DNA of 64,000 nucleotides from assembly GCA_021774785.1 (NCBI GenBank), contig JAJFIQ010000019.1:744001-808000 (forward strand). The letters are read 5' to 3'. The notes under the pieces were generated by a model, which searched no databases, was not told the origin of the DNA, and worked only from the letters and a program-made list of their open reading frames with translations. Source of the DNA: Emcibacter sp. (GTDB lineage Bacteria > Pseudomonadota > Alphaproteobacteria > Sphingomonadales > Emcibacteraceae). Of the stretch, positions 28,283 to 38,900 are shown one piece after another. The position numbers were made by a program, and so were the translations under genes. Numbering within the stretch: position 1 is the stretch's first letter; every line of letters begins with the position of its first letter.

Positions 28283-28831
28283 TTAGTCTTCTTCGGCCCT
28301 GAAAAATGTATAGGAAAGTGTAATTTCCTTAACTTCCTCCAAGCGTTTGTCTTTGGCTATTTCCGGGTCAATATAAAAAGAGACTGGCATGTCCACTTCC
28401 TCGCCCGGGACCAATGTTTGTTCTGTGAAACAGAAACAATCAATTTTGTTAAAATACTGAGCGGCCTTAAACGGTGTTACGTTAAAGGTTGCAGTACCGG
28501 TTATTGTTTCATTGCTATTATTCATAGCTTTGTAGAATATCAATGCCTCTTCACCAACTTTGACATTAACTGATCTTTGAACCGGCTTAAAGTGCCATGG
28601 TAGTTCATTATTCACGTCAGAATTAAACCGTACAGTCATATTTCGCGCTAGAACAACACCAGTAGCTTCTTCCGCGACTTGTGTTGTGCCGCCGTAACCA
28701 GTTACCTGACAAAATAGTCTGTATAACGGTACTGAAACAGCCACCAACCCTACCATGCACGCGAGGATAACCAGTAAAACCATCAAGGTTTTAAGGTTGC
28801 TCGCTTTATGGTTTTCGGCAATGGCATTCAT
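28283..28831 (-). CDS. ctaG: Cytochrome c oxidase assembly protein CtaG (Cox11-type)
   Basis: 182 residues with one N-terminal membrane helix (about 15-37) and a periplasmic immunoglobulin-like domain. The copper-binding CFCF motif is at about 131-134 (KIDCFCFTEQ), with VPLYRLFCQVTGYGG just after the helix. It delivers copper to the CuB site of subunit I. A 39-residue gene lies 4 bp upstream. Confidence 0.95.
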   Translation of the reverse strand: MNAIAENHKASNLKTLMVLLVILACMVGLVAVSVPLYRLFCQVTGYGGTTQVAEEATGVVLARNMTVRFNSDVNNELPWHFKPVQRSVNVKVGEEALIFYKAMNNSNETITGTATFNVTPFKAAQYFNKIDCFCFTEQTLVPGEEVDMPVSFYIDPEIAKDKRLEEVKEITLSYTFFRAEED

Positions 28832-28835
28832 CAGA

Positions 28836-28955
28836 TTAAATCACATTTAATTTAACAAGGGTTACAACAAAAAATAACACGATCATCGCCAGCAGAATGC
28901 CCGCCAACGCATAATTTCGACCTGCGCGTTTTTTATGTTCTTCATGCAACGGCAT
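28836..28955 (-). CDS. Small single-helix protein of the oxidase cluster (CoxF-like position)
   Basis: 39 residues: a basic N-terminus (MPLHEEHKKRAGRNY) and one membrane helix (about 16-35). Its ATG shares one base with the ctaB stop codon (TGATG) and it ends 4 bp before ctaG, so it is tightly fitted into the operon. Short proteins with this layout sit between ctaB and ctaG in many alphaproteobacteria and are thought to be accessory to haem a or oxidase assembly. Identification is by position and topology, not by a catalytic motif. Confidence 0.8.
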   Translation of the reverse strand: MPLHEEHKKRAGRNYALAGILLAMIVLFFVVTLVKLNVI

Positions 28956-29869
28956 CAGATCATTCTCCCGATAATTATTTCACTACCCATAACGGCAAAC
29001 AATAAAAACAAATAAAGAATTGAATAGAAAAAGGTTTTCTTTGCTGTCTTTATGTCTTTTTTACGGGCAAGTGAAACTGACAACCAGATAAAAACAGCAC
29101 CACTGACAGCAGCAATAATGCCATATACCGGTCCGGCAAAACCCATAATCCACGGTAAAAGAGATACAGGCACCATAAGCAGGGTATAGATTAAAACCTG
29201 TTTACGGGTTTCATTTTCACCGGCAACTACAGGCAGCATGGGAATACCCGCTGCTTTGTAATCCTTGCAAGCAAAGAGCGACAATGACCAGAAATGAGGC
29301 GGTGTCCACATAAATATTATGCCAAACAATACGATTGATTCAATGCTGACACTGCCGGTTACTGCGGCCCATGCAATCATCGGTGGAAAAGCCCCGGCTG
29401 CCCCGCCTATGACAATATTCATAGATGTTCTGCGTTTAAGCCAGATAGTATAAACCACAACATAAAACAGAATAGTCATCAGCAGCAATGCACCCGCTAC
29501 CATATTGACCATCAACCCCATCACCAGAACAGATGCCGTGGACAAAGCGACACCAAAGTGAAGGGCTGTCTGCGGGTCCATGCGACCGGATGGGATCGGG
29601 CGGTCTTTAGTTCGTTTCATACGAGCATCAAGATCAGCCTCATACCACATATTCAAACAACCGGACGCTCCGGCCCCCACCGCTATACACAGAATCGCAG
29701 TGAAAGCTATCACGGGATGAATATCACCCGGCGCCATAACCATGCCGATAAAGGCGGTGAATATAACAAGAGACATGACCCGCGGCTTTAGAAGCGCGAA
29801 AAAGTCACCGGCCCCGGGAAGATAATCTTCCCGGACTGTTTGATCTATAGTGGAGGCCGTCATCTGCAC
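28955..29869 (-). CDS. ctaB: Protoheme IX farnesyltransferase (haem O synthase)
   Basis: 304 residues with eight to nine membrane helices. The UbiA-type Asp-rich motif is NMWYEADLDARMKRTKDRPIPSG (about 73-95, given in parts: NMWYEADLD, then RTKDRPIPSGR). It adds farnesyl to haem b, giving haem O for the aa3 oxidase. Lies 12 bp after ctaD. Confidence 0.96.
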   Translation of the reverse strand: MQMTASTIDQTVREDYLPGAGDFFALLKPRVMSLVIFTAFIGMVMAPGDIHPVIAFTAILCIAVGAGASGCLNMWYEADLDARMKRTKDRPIPSGRMDPQTALHFGVALSTASVLVMGLMVNMVAGALLLMTILFYVVVYTIWLKRRTSMNIVIGGAAGAFPPMIAWAAVTGSVSIESIVLFGIIFMWTPPHFWSLSLFACKDYKAAGIPMLPVVAGENETRKQVLIYTLLMVPVSLLPWIMGFAGPVYGIIAAVSGAVFIWLSVSLARKKDIKTAKKTFFYSILYLFLLFAVMGSEIIIGRMI

Positions 29870-29881
29870 GTGAACCCACCC

Positions 29882-31504
<1,623 letters not shown>

Positions 31505-32362
31505 TTACTGCTGAGCCGGTAGCGCAGAAGCCACCCGGGTCAGATTATCTTTTTCAATTGTGGCATATTCTTCGCGGGCCATTTCGATCCAGGCATCGTA
31601 TTTCTCTTGAGAAACCACCTCGACCATGATCGGCATAAATCCGTGATCTTTACCGCATAGTTCAGAACACTGACCGTAATATATGCCTTCCCGTTCCACA
31701 TTGAACCATGTTTCATTCAATTTGCCGGGAACCGCATCAATCTTCACACCGAAAGCCGGAATTGCCCAAGAATGAATGACATCACTTGCTGTCACGATAA
31801 GCCGTACCGTCTTATTCACGGGTACAACAATATGTGTGTCCGTGCCAAGCAGCCGCGGATGCCCTGCGGCAACGGCTTCTTCATCAGTAAGCATTATTGA
31901 ATCAAATGAGAAATCATCATGATCAGGATATTCATATGTCCAATACCATTGATTACCAATAGCCTTCACAGTCAAATCTGATTCCGGAATAACATCTTGA
32001 AGATAAAGCAGTTTAAAAGATGGAATTGCGATAACAAGCAGAATGATGATCGGAATCGTTGTCCAGACGATCTCTAGACCCGTATGATGTGTCGTCTTAG
32101 ACGGTGTCGGGTTTGCTTTGGCATTAAATCTGAAAAATATAATTAACATCAGAGACAAAACAAACAGACTGACCACAATACACATGATCAACAAACCATC
32201 ATGGAAACTTACAATATCACGCATGACCTGAGTTGCAGGTTCCATGAAACCCAACTGATCCGGTTTTGCTTTATATATACCGTCCGCAAGTGCCACGGTT
32301 CCACTCGTAAGAAATGTGACTAGGAATGCAGTCACCACATTGAATATTTTATTGAGAGACAT
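31505..32362 (-). CDS. ctaC: Cytochrome c oxidase subunit II
   Basis: 285 residues: signal peptide about 1-26 (ALA), two membrane helices (about 55-78 and 98-118), and a periplasmic CuA domain with His197, Cys232, Glu234, Cys236 and His240 (GQCSELCGKDH). The aromatic electron-entry patch GNQWYWTYEYP is at 136-146. No C-terminal cytochrome c fusion. It is the first gene of the leftward oxidase operon; two FNR-type boxes lie 121-183 bp upstream. Confidence 0.97.
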   Translation of the reverse strand: MSLNKIFNVVTAFLVTFLTSGTVALADGIYKAKPDQLGFMEPATQVMRDIVSFHDGLLIMCIVVSLFVLSLMLIIFFRFNAKANPTPSKTTHHTGLEIVWTTIPIIILLVIAIPSFKLLYLQDVIPESDLTVKAIGNQWYWTYEYPDHDDFSFDSIMLTDEEAVAAGHPRLLGTDTHIVVPVNKTVRLIVTASDVIHSWAIPAFGVKIDAVPGKLNETWFNVEREGIYYGQCSELCGKDHGFMPIMVEVVSQEKYDAWIEMAREEYATIEKDNLTRVASALPAQQ

Positions 32363-32482
32363 AATTCGTCCTACCCCTTAAATCCACAAATGAATTAAGA
32401 AACAATCGCATCGTCCGAGCAATATTATATTTCTAGCTCCACCCCGAAAAATACGACAATTCCGAATCTTATAGCTACAAAA

Positions 32483-32496
32483 TTGATCTAGCTCAA
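32483..32496. promoter_or_regulatory. FNR/FnrL-type box, one mismatch (TTGATctagCTCAA)
   Basis: TTGAT-N4-CTCAA differs from the consensus TTGAT-N4-ATCAA at one position. It lies 121 bp upstream of the ctaC start and 49 bp from the second, perfect box (start to start), close to five helical turns, so two dimers could bind the same face. Confidence 0.6.
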
Positions 32497-32531
32497 GGAC
32501 GTATTATCCAATCTATTAAACAGAATTAGCA

Positions 32532-32545
32532 TTGATCTATATCAA
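32532..32545. promoter_or_regulatory. FNR/FnrL-type box, perfect consensus (TTGATctatATCAA)
   Basis: Exact match to the Crp/Fnr-family oxygen-sensor consensus TTGAT-N4-ATCAA. It lies 170 bp upstream of ctaC and about 100 bp upstream of the proposed tldD -10. In alphaproteobacteria FnrL-type regulators control oxidase genes, so control of ctaC-ctaD-ctaB by oxygen is a reasonable inference. Confidence 0.7.
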
Positions 32546-32621
32546 TCCGTTCAACTGTAACGGTTTTTTATGTAATTTTTTTTTCTGAATAGAAGAAAAA
32601 TAGCCCTTTATTATCCAAATC

Positions 32622-32651
32622 TTGCCAAAGCAATCCCCCCTCGTTTATAGT
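32622..32651 (+). promoter_or_regulatory. Candidate sigma-70 promoter of tldD
   Basis: TTGCCA (32622-32627), 18 bp spacer, TATAGT (32646-32651). Transcription would start near 32658, some 38 bases before the tldD ATG. Confidence 0.55.
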
Positions 32652-32695
32652 CACGTCATCTTTGAACAATAAGCTTATTTAGGTATTTTACACGT

Positions 32696-34129
32696 ATGAC
32701 TATCAATAACGACTCTGATTCACATTTTTTTGTAGAATCAGAACTTGACTCACTACGTACCCAGCGCATTGTCGATACTGCGCTTCATGGCATGGACGAT
32801 GGCGAGCTTTATCTTCAATATGCCCAGTCCGAGAGCTTTTCCTTTGACGATGGCAGATTGAAATCTGCGGCCTTCGATACCACCAAGGGATTCGGCCTGC
32901 GCAGCGTACAAGGCGAGGTGAGCGGCTATGCCCATTCCACTGAACTTAGTGAAGAGGCGCTACTGAGGGCAAAGGATACTGTCCAGTCCATAAAATCGGG
33001 CAAGGATGCCACCCTTGCCATCCACCCAAAGGGCACCAATGAAAAGCTCTACGGGCAGGAAAACCCCCTGCTCGGTATAGCGTTCAGGGAAAAGATTGCC
33101 TTGCTGGAAGAAATTGATGACTACGCCAGATCGCGCGACCCGAAAGTCTGTCAGGTCAGCAGCTCCATTACCGGCGAATGGCAAACCATCGAAATCATCC
33201 GCCCCGGCGGCCATCGGGTGCGCGATATCCGCCCCCTCGTCCGCCTGAATGTGAGCGTTGTGGTCAAAGACGGCGACCGCATGGAAAGCGGCTATCAGGG
33301 AGCCGGAGGCCGCTATGAATACGCCCAGCTTCTTACCGAAGAAAACTGGAAAGATCAGGTTCATGAAGCCCTGCGCCAGGCCATGGTCAATCTGGACAGC
33401 ATCGCCGCCCCTGCCGGGGAAATGGATGTTGTACTTGGCCCCGGATGGCCCGGCGTCCTGCTCCATGAAGCCATTGGTCACGGGCTAGAGGGCGATTTTA
33501 ACCGCAAGGGAACATCGGCCTTCGCCGGATTGATGGGCCAACAGATCGCCGCCAAGGGTGTGACCGTGGTCGATAACGGCACGATACCAAACCGGCGCGG
33601 CAGCCTTACCTTCGATGATGAAGGAAGCCCTACCAACTGCACGACACTCATAGAAGACGGCATATTGGTCGGCTATATGCAGGACCGCATGAATGCACGG
33701 CTTATGGGGGTGGACGCCACCGGTAATGGCCGCAGACAGAGCTATGCCCATCAGCCCATGCCCCGCATGACCAATACCTATATGCTGGCCGGAGAGCAAG
33801 ACCCGCAGGAAATATTGGAAGGCGTCAAAGATGGCCTTTATGCGGTCAATTTCGGCGGTGGGCAGGTGGATATCACCAACGGCAAATTTGTCTTTAGCTG
33901 CACCGAAGCCTATCTGATCAAGAATGGCAAGATCGGTGCGCCGGTCAAGGGCGCAACCCTGATCGGCAATGGCGCCGATGTGCTGACCCATGTGGCCGCC
34001 ATCGGCAATGACCTTGAATTGGACTCTGGTGTCGGCATCTGTGGCAAAGGCGGACAGAGCGTCCCCGTTGGTGTCGGTCAACCAACCTTAAGAATAAACG
34101 GATTAACAGTAGGGGGAACAGATGGCTGA
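32696..34129 (+). CDS. tldD: Metalloprotease TldD
   Basis: 477 residues, typical length. The zinc motif HEAIGHGLEGD (HExxxH type) is near residue 258, with the downstream Cys/Asp-rich C-terminal block (FSCTEAYLIKNGKIGAPVKGATLIG, in parts). TldD and TldE form a heterodimer that cleaves unfolded peptides such as microcin B17 precursor and CcdA. It is divergent from ctaC, a common alphaproteobacterial arrangement. Overlaps the following gene by 8 bp. Confidence 0.96.
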   Translation: MTINNDSDSHFFVESELDSLRTQRIVDTALHGMDDGELYLQYAQSESFSFDDGRLKSAAFDTTKGFGLRSVQGEVSGYAHSTELSEEALLRAKDTVQSIKSGKDATLAIHPKGTNEKLYGQENPLLGIAFREKIALLEEIDDYARSRDPKVCQVSSSITGEWQTIEIIRPGGHRVRDIRPLVRLNVSVVVKDGDRMESGYQGAGGRYEYAQLLTEENWKDQVHEALRQAMVNLDSIAAPAGEMDVVLGPGWPGVLLHEAIGHGLEGDFNRKGTSAFAGLMGQQIAAKGVTVVDNGTIPNRRGSLTFDDEGSPTNCTTLIEDGILVGYMQDRMNARLMGVDATGNGRRQSYAHQPMPRMTNTYMLAGEQDPQEILEGVKDGLYAVNFGGGQVDITNGKFVFSCTEAYLIKNGKIGAPVKGATLIGNGADVLTHVAAIGNDLELDSGVGICGKGGQSVPVGVGQPTLRINGLTVGGTDG

Positions 34130-34676
34130 TTTTTTTGACGCATTAGAACAAAAACATATTGATTTTATCAACGCGCAACAGATGTTCTTCGTCGCTACCG
34201 CACCAAAGGATGGCCGCATAAACCTGTCACCCAAGGGATTGGACTGTTTCCGCATCCTCTCCCCGACCGAAGTCTGCTACATTGACTATATCGGCAGCGG
34301 CAACGAAACCGCCGCACACCTGCTCGACGATGGCCGGATAACGGTCATGTTCAACAGTTATAATCGCAACGCGCTGATCATGCGGCTCTACGGCACGGGT
34401 CAGTCCCACGCGCGGGGATCGGCACGTTTTGAAGAGCTTATGGAATTATTTGAGGACGCCCCCGGCATCCGCCAGATTTTCACCATCCAAATAAACAACC
34501 TGCAAACTTCCTGTGGTTATGGGGTTCCAATTTATGAAGGCGTAGAAGAACGCAAGACCCTCGGCAAATGGATAGACAGCAAAGGTGAACAAGGCCTGAA
34601 AGACTATTTCGAAGAACGTAACAGGGTCAGTATAGATGGGTTGCCAGCGACCGAAAATAAAGGTGACAGAATATAA
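34122..34676 (+). CDS. Pyridoxamine 5'-phosphate oxidase family flavoprotein
   Basis: 184 residues. The split-barrel FMN fold is indicated by FVATAPKDGRINLSPKGLDCFRI (about 22-44, in parts FVATAPKDG and NLSPKG), IDYIGSGNETAAHLLDDGRITVMF and LRLYGTG-like MRLYGTGQ. The C-terminal part (SCGYGVPIYEG, LGKWIDSKGEQGLKDYF) is typical of a general-stress or F420/FMN-binding group rather than true PdxH. Cytosolic redox function unknown. Translationally coupled to tldD by the 8 bp overlap. Confidence 0.85.
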   Translation: MADFFDALEQKHIDFINAQQMFFVATAPKDGRINLSPKGLDCFRILSPTEVCYIDYIGSGNETAAHLLDDGRITVMFNSYNRNALIMRLYGTGQSHARGSARFEELMELFEDAPGIRQIFTIQINNLQTSCGYGVPIYEGVEERKTLGKWIDSKGEQGLKDYFEERNRVSIDGLPATENKGDRI

Positions 34677-35177
34677 GAACATCGTCCCTAATTTTCTCCT
34701 AATATCTCTTCCATTAATCTTTGCACTCAGGATTATTCCGGTAAACGCATTGCAAAGCCCCTCACCAGTAGTCCTTCCAATCCCTTTAACTGCCTGACTT
34801 GCGGCTAATACACTACCGGCCAGCAATACAACAACGCCACCTATAATATATCCCGTTTTACTTCCTCCTTTACCGTTTTCATCTTCAGAAGCCATGAGAA
34901 CGCCATATTTGTATATAAGCATCTTTCGACCAGCCAGTGACAGGCCATTGAAGCCATTTTCCGAGAAGTTAAGGGAAATAATTTCAGCATTAATGGTTTG
35001 GGTAGAATTCAGGTAACGGCCATTATTCCATTCACCTGTACTGTGAAAATTCCGACGCAAGTTTAACTGGAAACCATATTTTATTTTATCTTCAGTTTTT
35101 TTTGTGGGACCAAAGGGAATTCGAAGGCGAAAACTGGCGTTTACGCTATTTCTTATACTAAATGAGTCATTGTACAA
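34446..35177 (-). CDS. Hypothetical protein with one membrane helix; 3' end runs antisense into the PPOX gene
   Basis: The open frame gives 243 residues. The first ~165 (down to about 34680) look protein-like: a polar N-terminal domain (FRLRIPFGPTKKTED, YGFQLNLRR), a charged linker (ASEDENGKGG) and a membrane helix (about 110-130). The rest is antisense to the PPOX gene and is probably not natural. The only start is a TTG (35177) without a clear ribosome site, and a stop lies two codons upstream. It may be a gene that has lost its stop codon and proper start. No family recognised. Confidence 0.4.
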   Translation of the reverse strand: MYNDSFSIRNSVNASFRLRIPFGPTKKTEDKIKYGFQLNLRRNFHSTGEWNNGRYLNSTQTINAEIISLNFSENGFNGLSLAGRKMLIYKYGVLMASEDENGKGGSKTGYIIGGVVVLLAGSVLAASQAVKGIGRTTGEGLCNAFTGIILSAKINGRDIRRKLGTMFLYSVTFIFGRWQPIYTDPVTFFEIVFQALFTFAVYPFAEGLAFFYAFINWNPITTGSLQVVYLDGENLADAGGVLK

Positions 35178-35257
35178 TGAAAATTAATCACCGTAAGCAT
35201 GAACCGACTGGAACGAAAATGACACAACAACGGCTGATAAGAGAACTGAAAAACTGG

Positions 35258-35277
35258 ATTCCCGCCCACGCGGGAAT
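35258..35277. repeat. Palindromic intergenic repeat ATTCCCGC-CCAC-GCGGGAAT
   Basis: Perfect 8 bp inverted repeat with a four-base loop, 26 bp before the end of the Lrp/AsnC gene on the opposite strand. Short GC-rich palindromes of the form TTCCCGC.GCGGGAA are dispersed in many proteobacterial genomes. It may also act as a transcription end for the convergent genes. Confidence 0.6.
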
Positions 35278-35302
35278 GTCGAAGAGCGGTAAGGGATAAA
35301 TC

Positions 35303-35788
35303 TTATTCAGCCCCCTCTTCCAACAACCTTAACGGCAATCGTGTCGTATGCTTTTTCTGCTTCAGGACAAAGCTCGTACTTATTGAACGCACCACAGGCA
35401 AGCGCATCAGGAACCCTGTTTGGAAATCTTCATATTCCTTGATATTGCGGGCGATGACCTTCATCAGGAAATCATAGTCGCCGCTCATGGAATAATATTC
35501 CAATACCTCTGGCCGTTCGCAGATGGCGGCATCGAACTGGTCAAGCATCTCCATCTGGTGTTTTTCAAGCATCACATGGGCGAAAGCGATAAGGTGAAAA
35601 CCGGCTTTTTCCCCATCCAATATGGCCGCGTAATGGTCAATAATACCATCGTCTTCCAGTCGTTTTACCCGCCGCCAGCAGGGGGACGGCGACAGGCCGA
35701 CCTGCTTGGCAAGATCATGATTGGAAAGCCGTCCGTTTTCCTGCATGAGTCTCAAAATGTTAAAATCTATTTGATCCAACTTAAGCAA
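35303..35788 (-). CDS. Lrp/AsnC family transcriptional regulator (first copy)
   Basis: 161 residues. Helix-turn-helix at about 14-48 (LRLMQENGRLSNHDLAKQVGL, then SPCWRRVKRLEDDGII) and a C-terminal RAM ligand-binding domain (about 65-150, with SGDYDFLMKVIARNIKEYE). Lrp-type proteins sense amino acids and form octamers. It is divergent from the indolepyruvate oxidoreductase gene (147 bp gap) and so is its likely regulator. Confidence 0.93.
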   Translation of the reverse strand: MLKLDQIDFNILRLMQENGRLSNHDLAKQVGLSPSPCWRRVKRLEDDGIIDHYAAILDGEKAGFHLIAFAHVMLEKHQMEMLDQFDAAICERPEVLEYYSMSGDYDFLMKVIARNIKEYEDFQTGFLMRLPVVRSISTSFVLKQKKHTTRLPLRLLEEGAE

Positions 35789-35935
35789 AGAACAATCCTT
35801 CTACAAAATACATACTTTTTGAAATAGTCTTGCCTCTTATTGGCATATATCGATCGAAATCGCAAGGACATACCCTCTCTTTTAGGCGTATCATCTATTT
35901 AACAGGTTAAAGAATTCAAACATCAGGGCAAGACT

Positions 35936-38900
35936 ATGAAAGCATCCGTAAAACCCGATGCTCATTTGGATGACTATCATCTGGATGACAGATATAAACG
36001 AACCACGGGTCAAGTCTTCCTCACGGGGACCCATGCCCTCGTCCGTATCCCCATGCTACAGGCCGAGGCCGATAAAAAACATGACCTGAACACCGCCGGT
36101 TTCATTTCCGGTTATCGCGGATCGCCCCTAGGCAATTATGACCGTGAGCTATGGCAGGCCGAACAGCTTCTGGAAAACCATAACATTAAATTCAAGCCCG
36201 GCATAAACGAGGAGCTAGCGGCGACCGCCGTTGTGGGATCTCAACAGGTGGAAACATCAGATTTTGCCGACTATGACGGAGTTTTTGGCATCTGGTACGG
36301 CAAGGGTCCGGGTGTGGACCGGGCAAGTGACGCCTTGAAACATGGCAACAGCTTTGGTTCCTCCCCCCATGGTGGGGTACTGGTCATTGCGGGCGACGAC
36401 CACGGCGCAGTATCCAGCAGCATGAACCATCAGAGCGAGCAGATCATGCAGTCATGGATGATGCCCGTCCTCGCCCCCTCCAACCTTCTGGATTATCTTA
36501 ATTTCGGCCTTTATGGCATTGCCATGAGCCGTTACAGCGGCTGTTGGTCAGGTTTTATTGCCGTAAGCGAAGTTCTGGAAAGTGCGGCCACAGTCAATAT
36601 GGACATGGTAAATGATCGTTTCGTCACGCCTGAACATATGGGTTATGACACGGCAGCCCTTCATTACCGCTGGCCCGACCCCATGCCCTTAGCTGAAGGC
36701 CGCCTGATTGATCATAAATTAAAGGCGGTCCATGCCTTTGTCCGCGCCAACCCTATTGATAAGTTAATCTGGGATTGCAGCCCACATTTTCCCGGAAAAA
36801 ATATCCCGGGGGGGGAGTGTCCCACGGACGTGGGCGGGACTCAAGTGGCGAGCTTGCTAGCGGTAGACCCACCCATCAGAAAAAAACTCCCTTTAGGAAT
36901 TGTCACTTGTGGAAAAGGTTACCTTGACCTGATTCAGGCCTTTGCCAATGCCAACATTGATCAGGAGACAGCGGAAAAAGCAGGTATCTCCATCCTTAAG
37001 ATCGGCCTGACATGGCCTATTGAACCGGAAGGCATAACCGCCTTTGCCAGCCAGTTCAGGAAAATTATTGTAGTAGAAGAAAAACGCAGCTTTGTGGAGA
37101 GCCAAATCAGGGATATTTTTTATAATATGCCGCCTGAACAACGGCCAGCTATCATGGGTAAAAACGATAAATATGGCGCACAGATGATTGATCCTGTGGG
37201 TGAAATTTCGCCGGAAGAAGTCTTGATGGCCCTGACCCCTCACCTCCGTGAAATTGGTCTGGCAAGATATATTGATGACCTGAATAGTCAAGTTGACCAA
37301 AAAACCGCTGAAATACATGCTATTCATGCCAAGGATTTCCGAACGCCCTTTTTCTGTTCCGGCTGTCCCCATAGTACATCAACCAAAGTACCCGAAGGTA
37401 GCCGCGCCATGTCCGGCATCGGTTGTCATTTCATGGCAAACAGTATGGATCGCAACACCGCTTACTTGACCCAGATGGGTGGCGAAGGAGTCAACTGGGT
37501 CGGCCAGAGCGCTTTCACCCGCGAGACGCATATTTTCCAGAATTTAGGCGATGGTACCTATTATCATTCCGGCCTGCTCGCCATACGGCAATCGGTGGCG
37601 GCCAAAACCAATATCACCTATAAACTGCTGTATAATGATGCCATCGCCATGACTGGTGGACAGCCCCTGGAAGGCACCCTGACCGTGGACCAGATCAGCC
37701 ACCAGCTATATCACGAAGGGGTTAGACCCATCTATGTGGTCACGGACGAGCCGGAAAAATACAAAGATGTCGCCAATTTCGCTCCGGGGGTAACGGTTCA
37801 TCATCGGGATATACTGGATGATATTCAGCGTGAATTGCGCGAGATCAAAGGGGTTTCTGCCCTGATATATGATCAGACCTGTGCCTCCGAAAAACGTCGC
37901 CGCCGCAAGAAGAAAGAATTTCCCGACCCGCCGATACGGGCTTTTATCAATGATCTGGTATGTGAGGGTTGCGGCGATTGTTCGGACGCATCCAACTGTG
38001 TGTCCATTGTCCCGAAAGAAACCGAACTAGGGCGCAAACGGGCCATTGACCAATCAAGCTGTAACAAGGATTATTCCTGCGTTAACGGTTTCTGCCCATC
38101 ATTTGTTACAATTCATGGCGGGTCTGTTAAGAAAGGGGCCCGCACCAATCCCGCTGAATTAATGAATGATATCCCCCTGCCTGAATTTGCCCCCCTGAAT
38201 GGCGGATACGACATTATGATTACCGGAATCGGCGGTACAGGCATCGTTACTATCGGCCAGATTATGGTCATGGCGGCTCACCTGGAAGGCTTCGGTGCCA
38301 GCGTGCTTGATTTCACAGGATTTGCCCAAAAAGGGGGTTCTGTAATCAGTTATCTTAGATTAGCAAAATCTGCTAACGATCTGAAAGCCATACGTATTGG
38401 AACGGGTGCTGCGGATCTTCTTCTGGGTTGTGATATGGTGGTTGCGGGGAGCCGGGAAAGTCTGCGCACCCTGAAAAAAGATAAAACAGCCGTAATATTG
38501 AACACTCAGAAAAACCAGACCGCACAATTCGTCCTTAACCGAGATGCAGACATTCATGATAATGAAATCAAGGGCCATATCGCTTCTGTTGTAGGGGAAA
38601 ATTTACTGGACAATGTTGATGCGACTAAAATTGCCACCGCCCTCATGGGTGACAGTATTGCCACCAATATGTTCCTGTTCGGCTATGCATGGCAGAAAGG
38701 GAAAGTGCCCCTGTCTCTGAACGCCATAAATAGGGCCATTGAACTGAATGGTGTGGCGATAAATGGTAATAAACAGAGCTTTAGCTGGGGACGCATAGCC
38801 GCTACAGATATGATGCTGGTGAAGCAGTCCCTGCCCCATCCCATCAAACAGGATGCCACATTGACCACATTAGAGGATATGGTTAAATATCGTGGGGAAT

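Larger units (their letters stand above)
32363..32695. other. Divergent regulatory region between ctaC and tldD
   Basis: 333 bp without a gene. It is AT-rich and holds two FNR-type sites and a sigma-70-like promoter facing tldD, listed separately. I saw no terminator or small open frame of note. Confidence 0.7.

Noticed and set aside
33485-34081. 198-codon open frame on the minus strand
   Set aside because: Antisense to tldD; a consequence of tldD codon usage.
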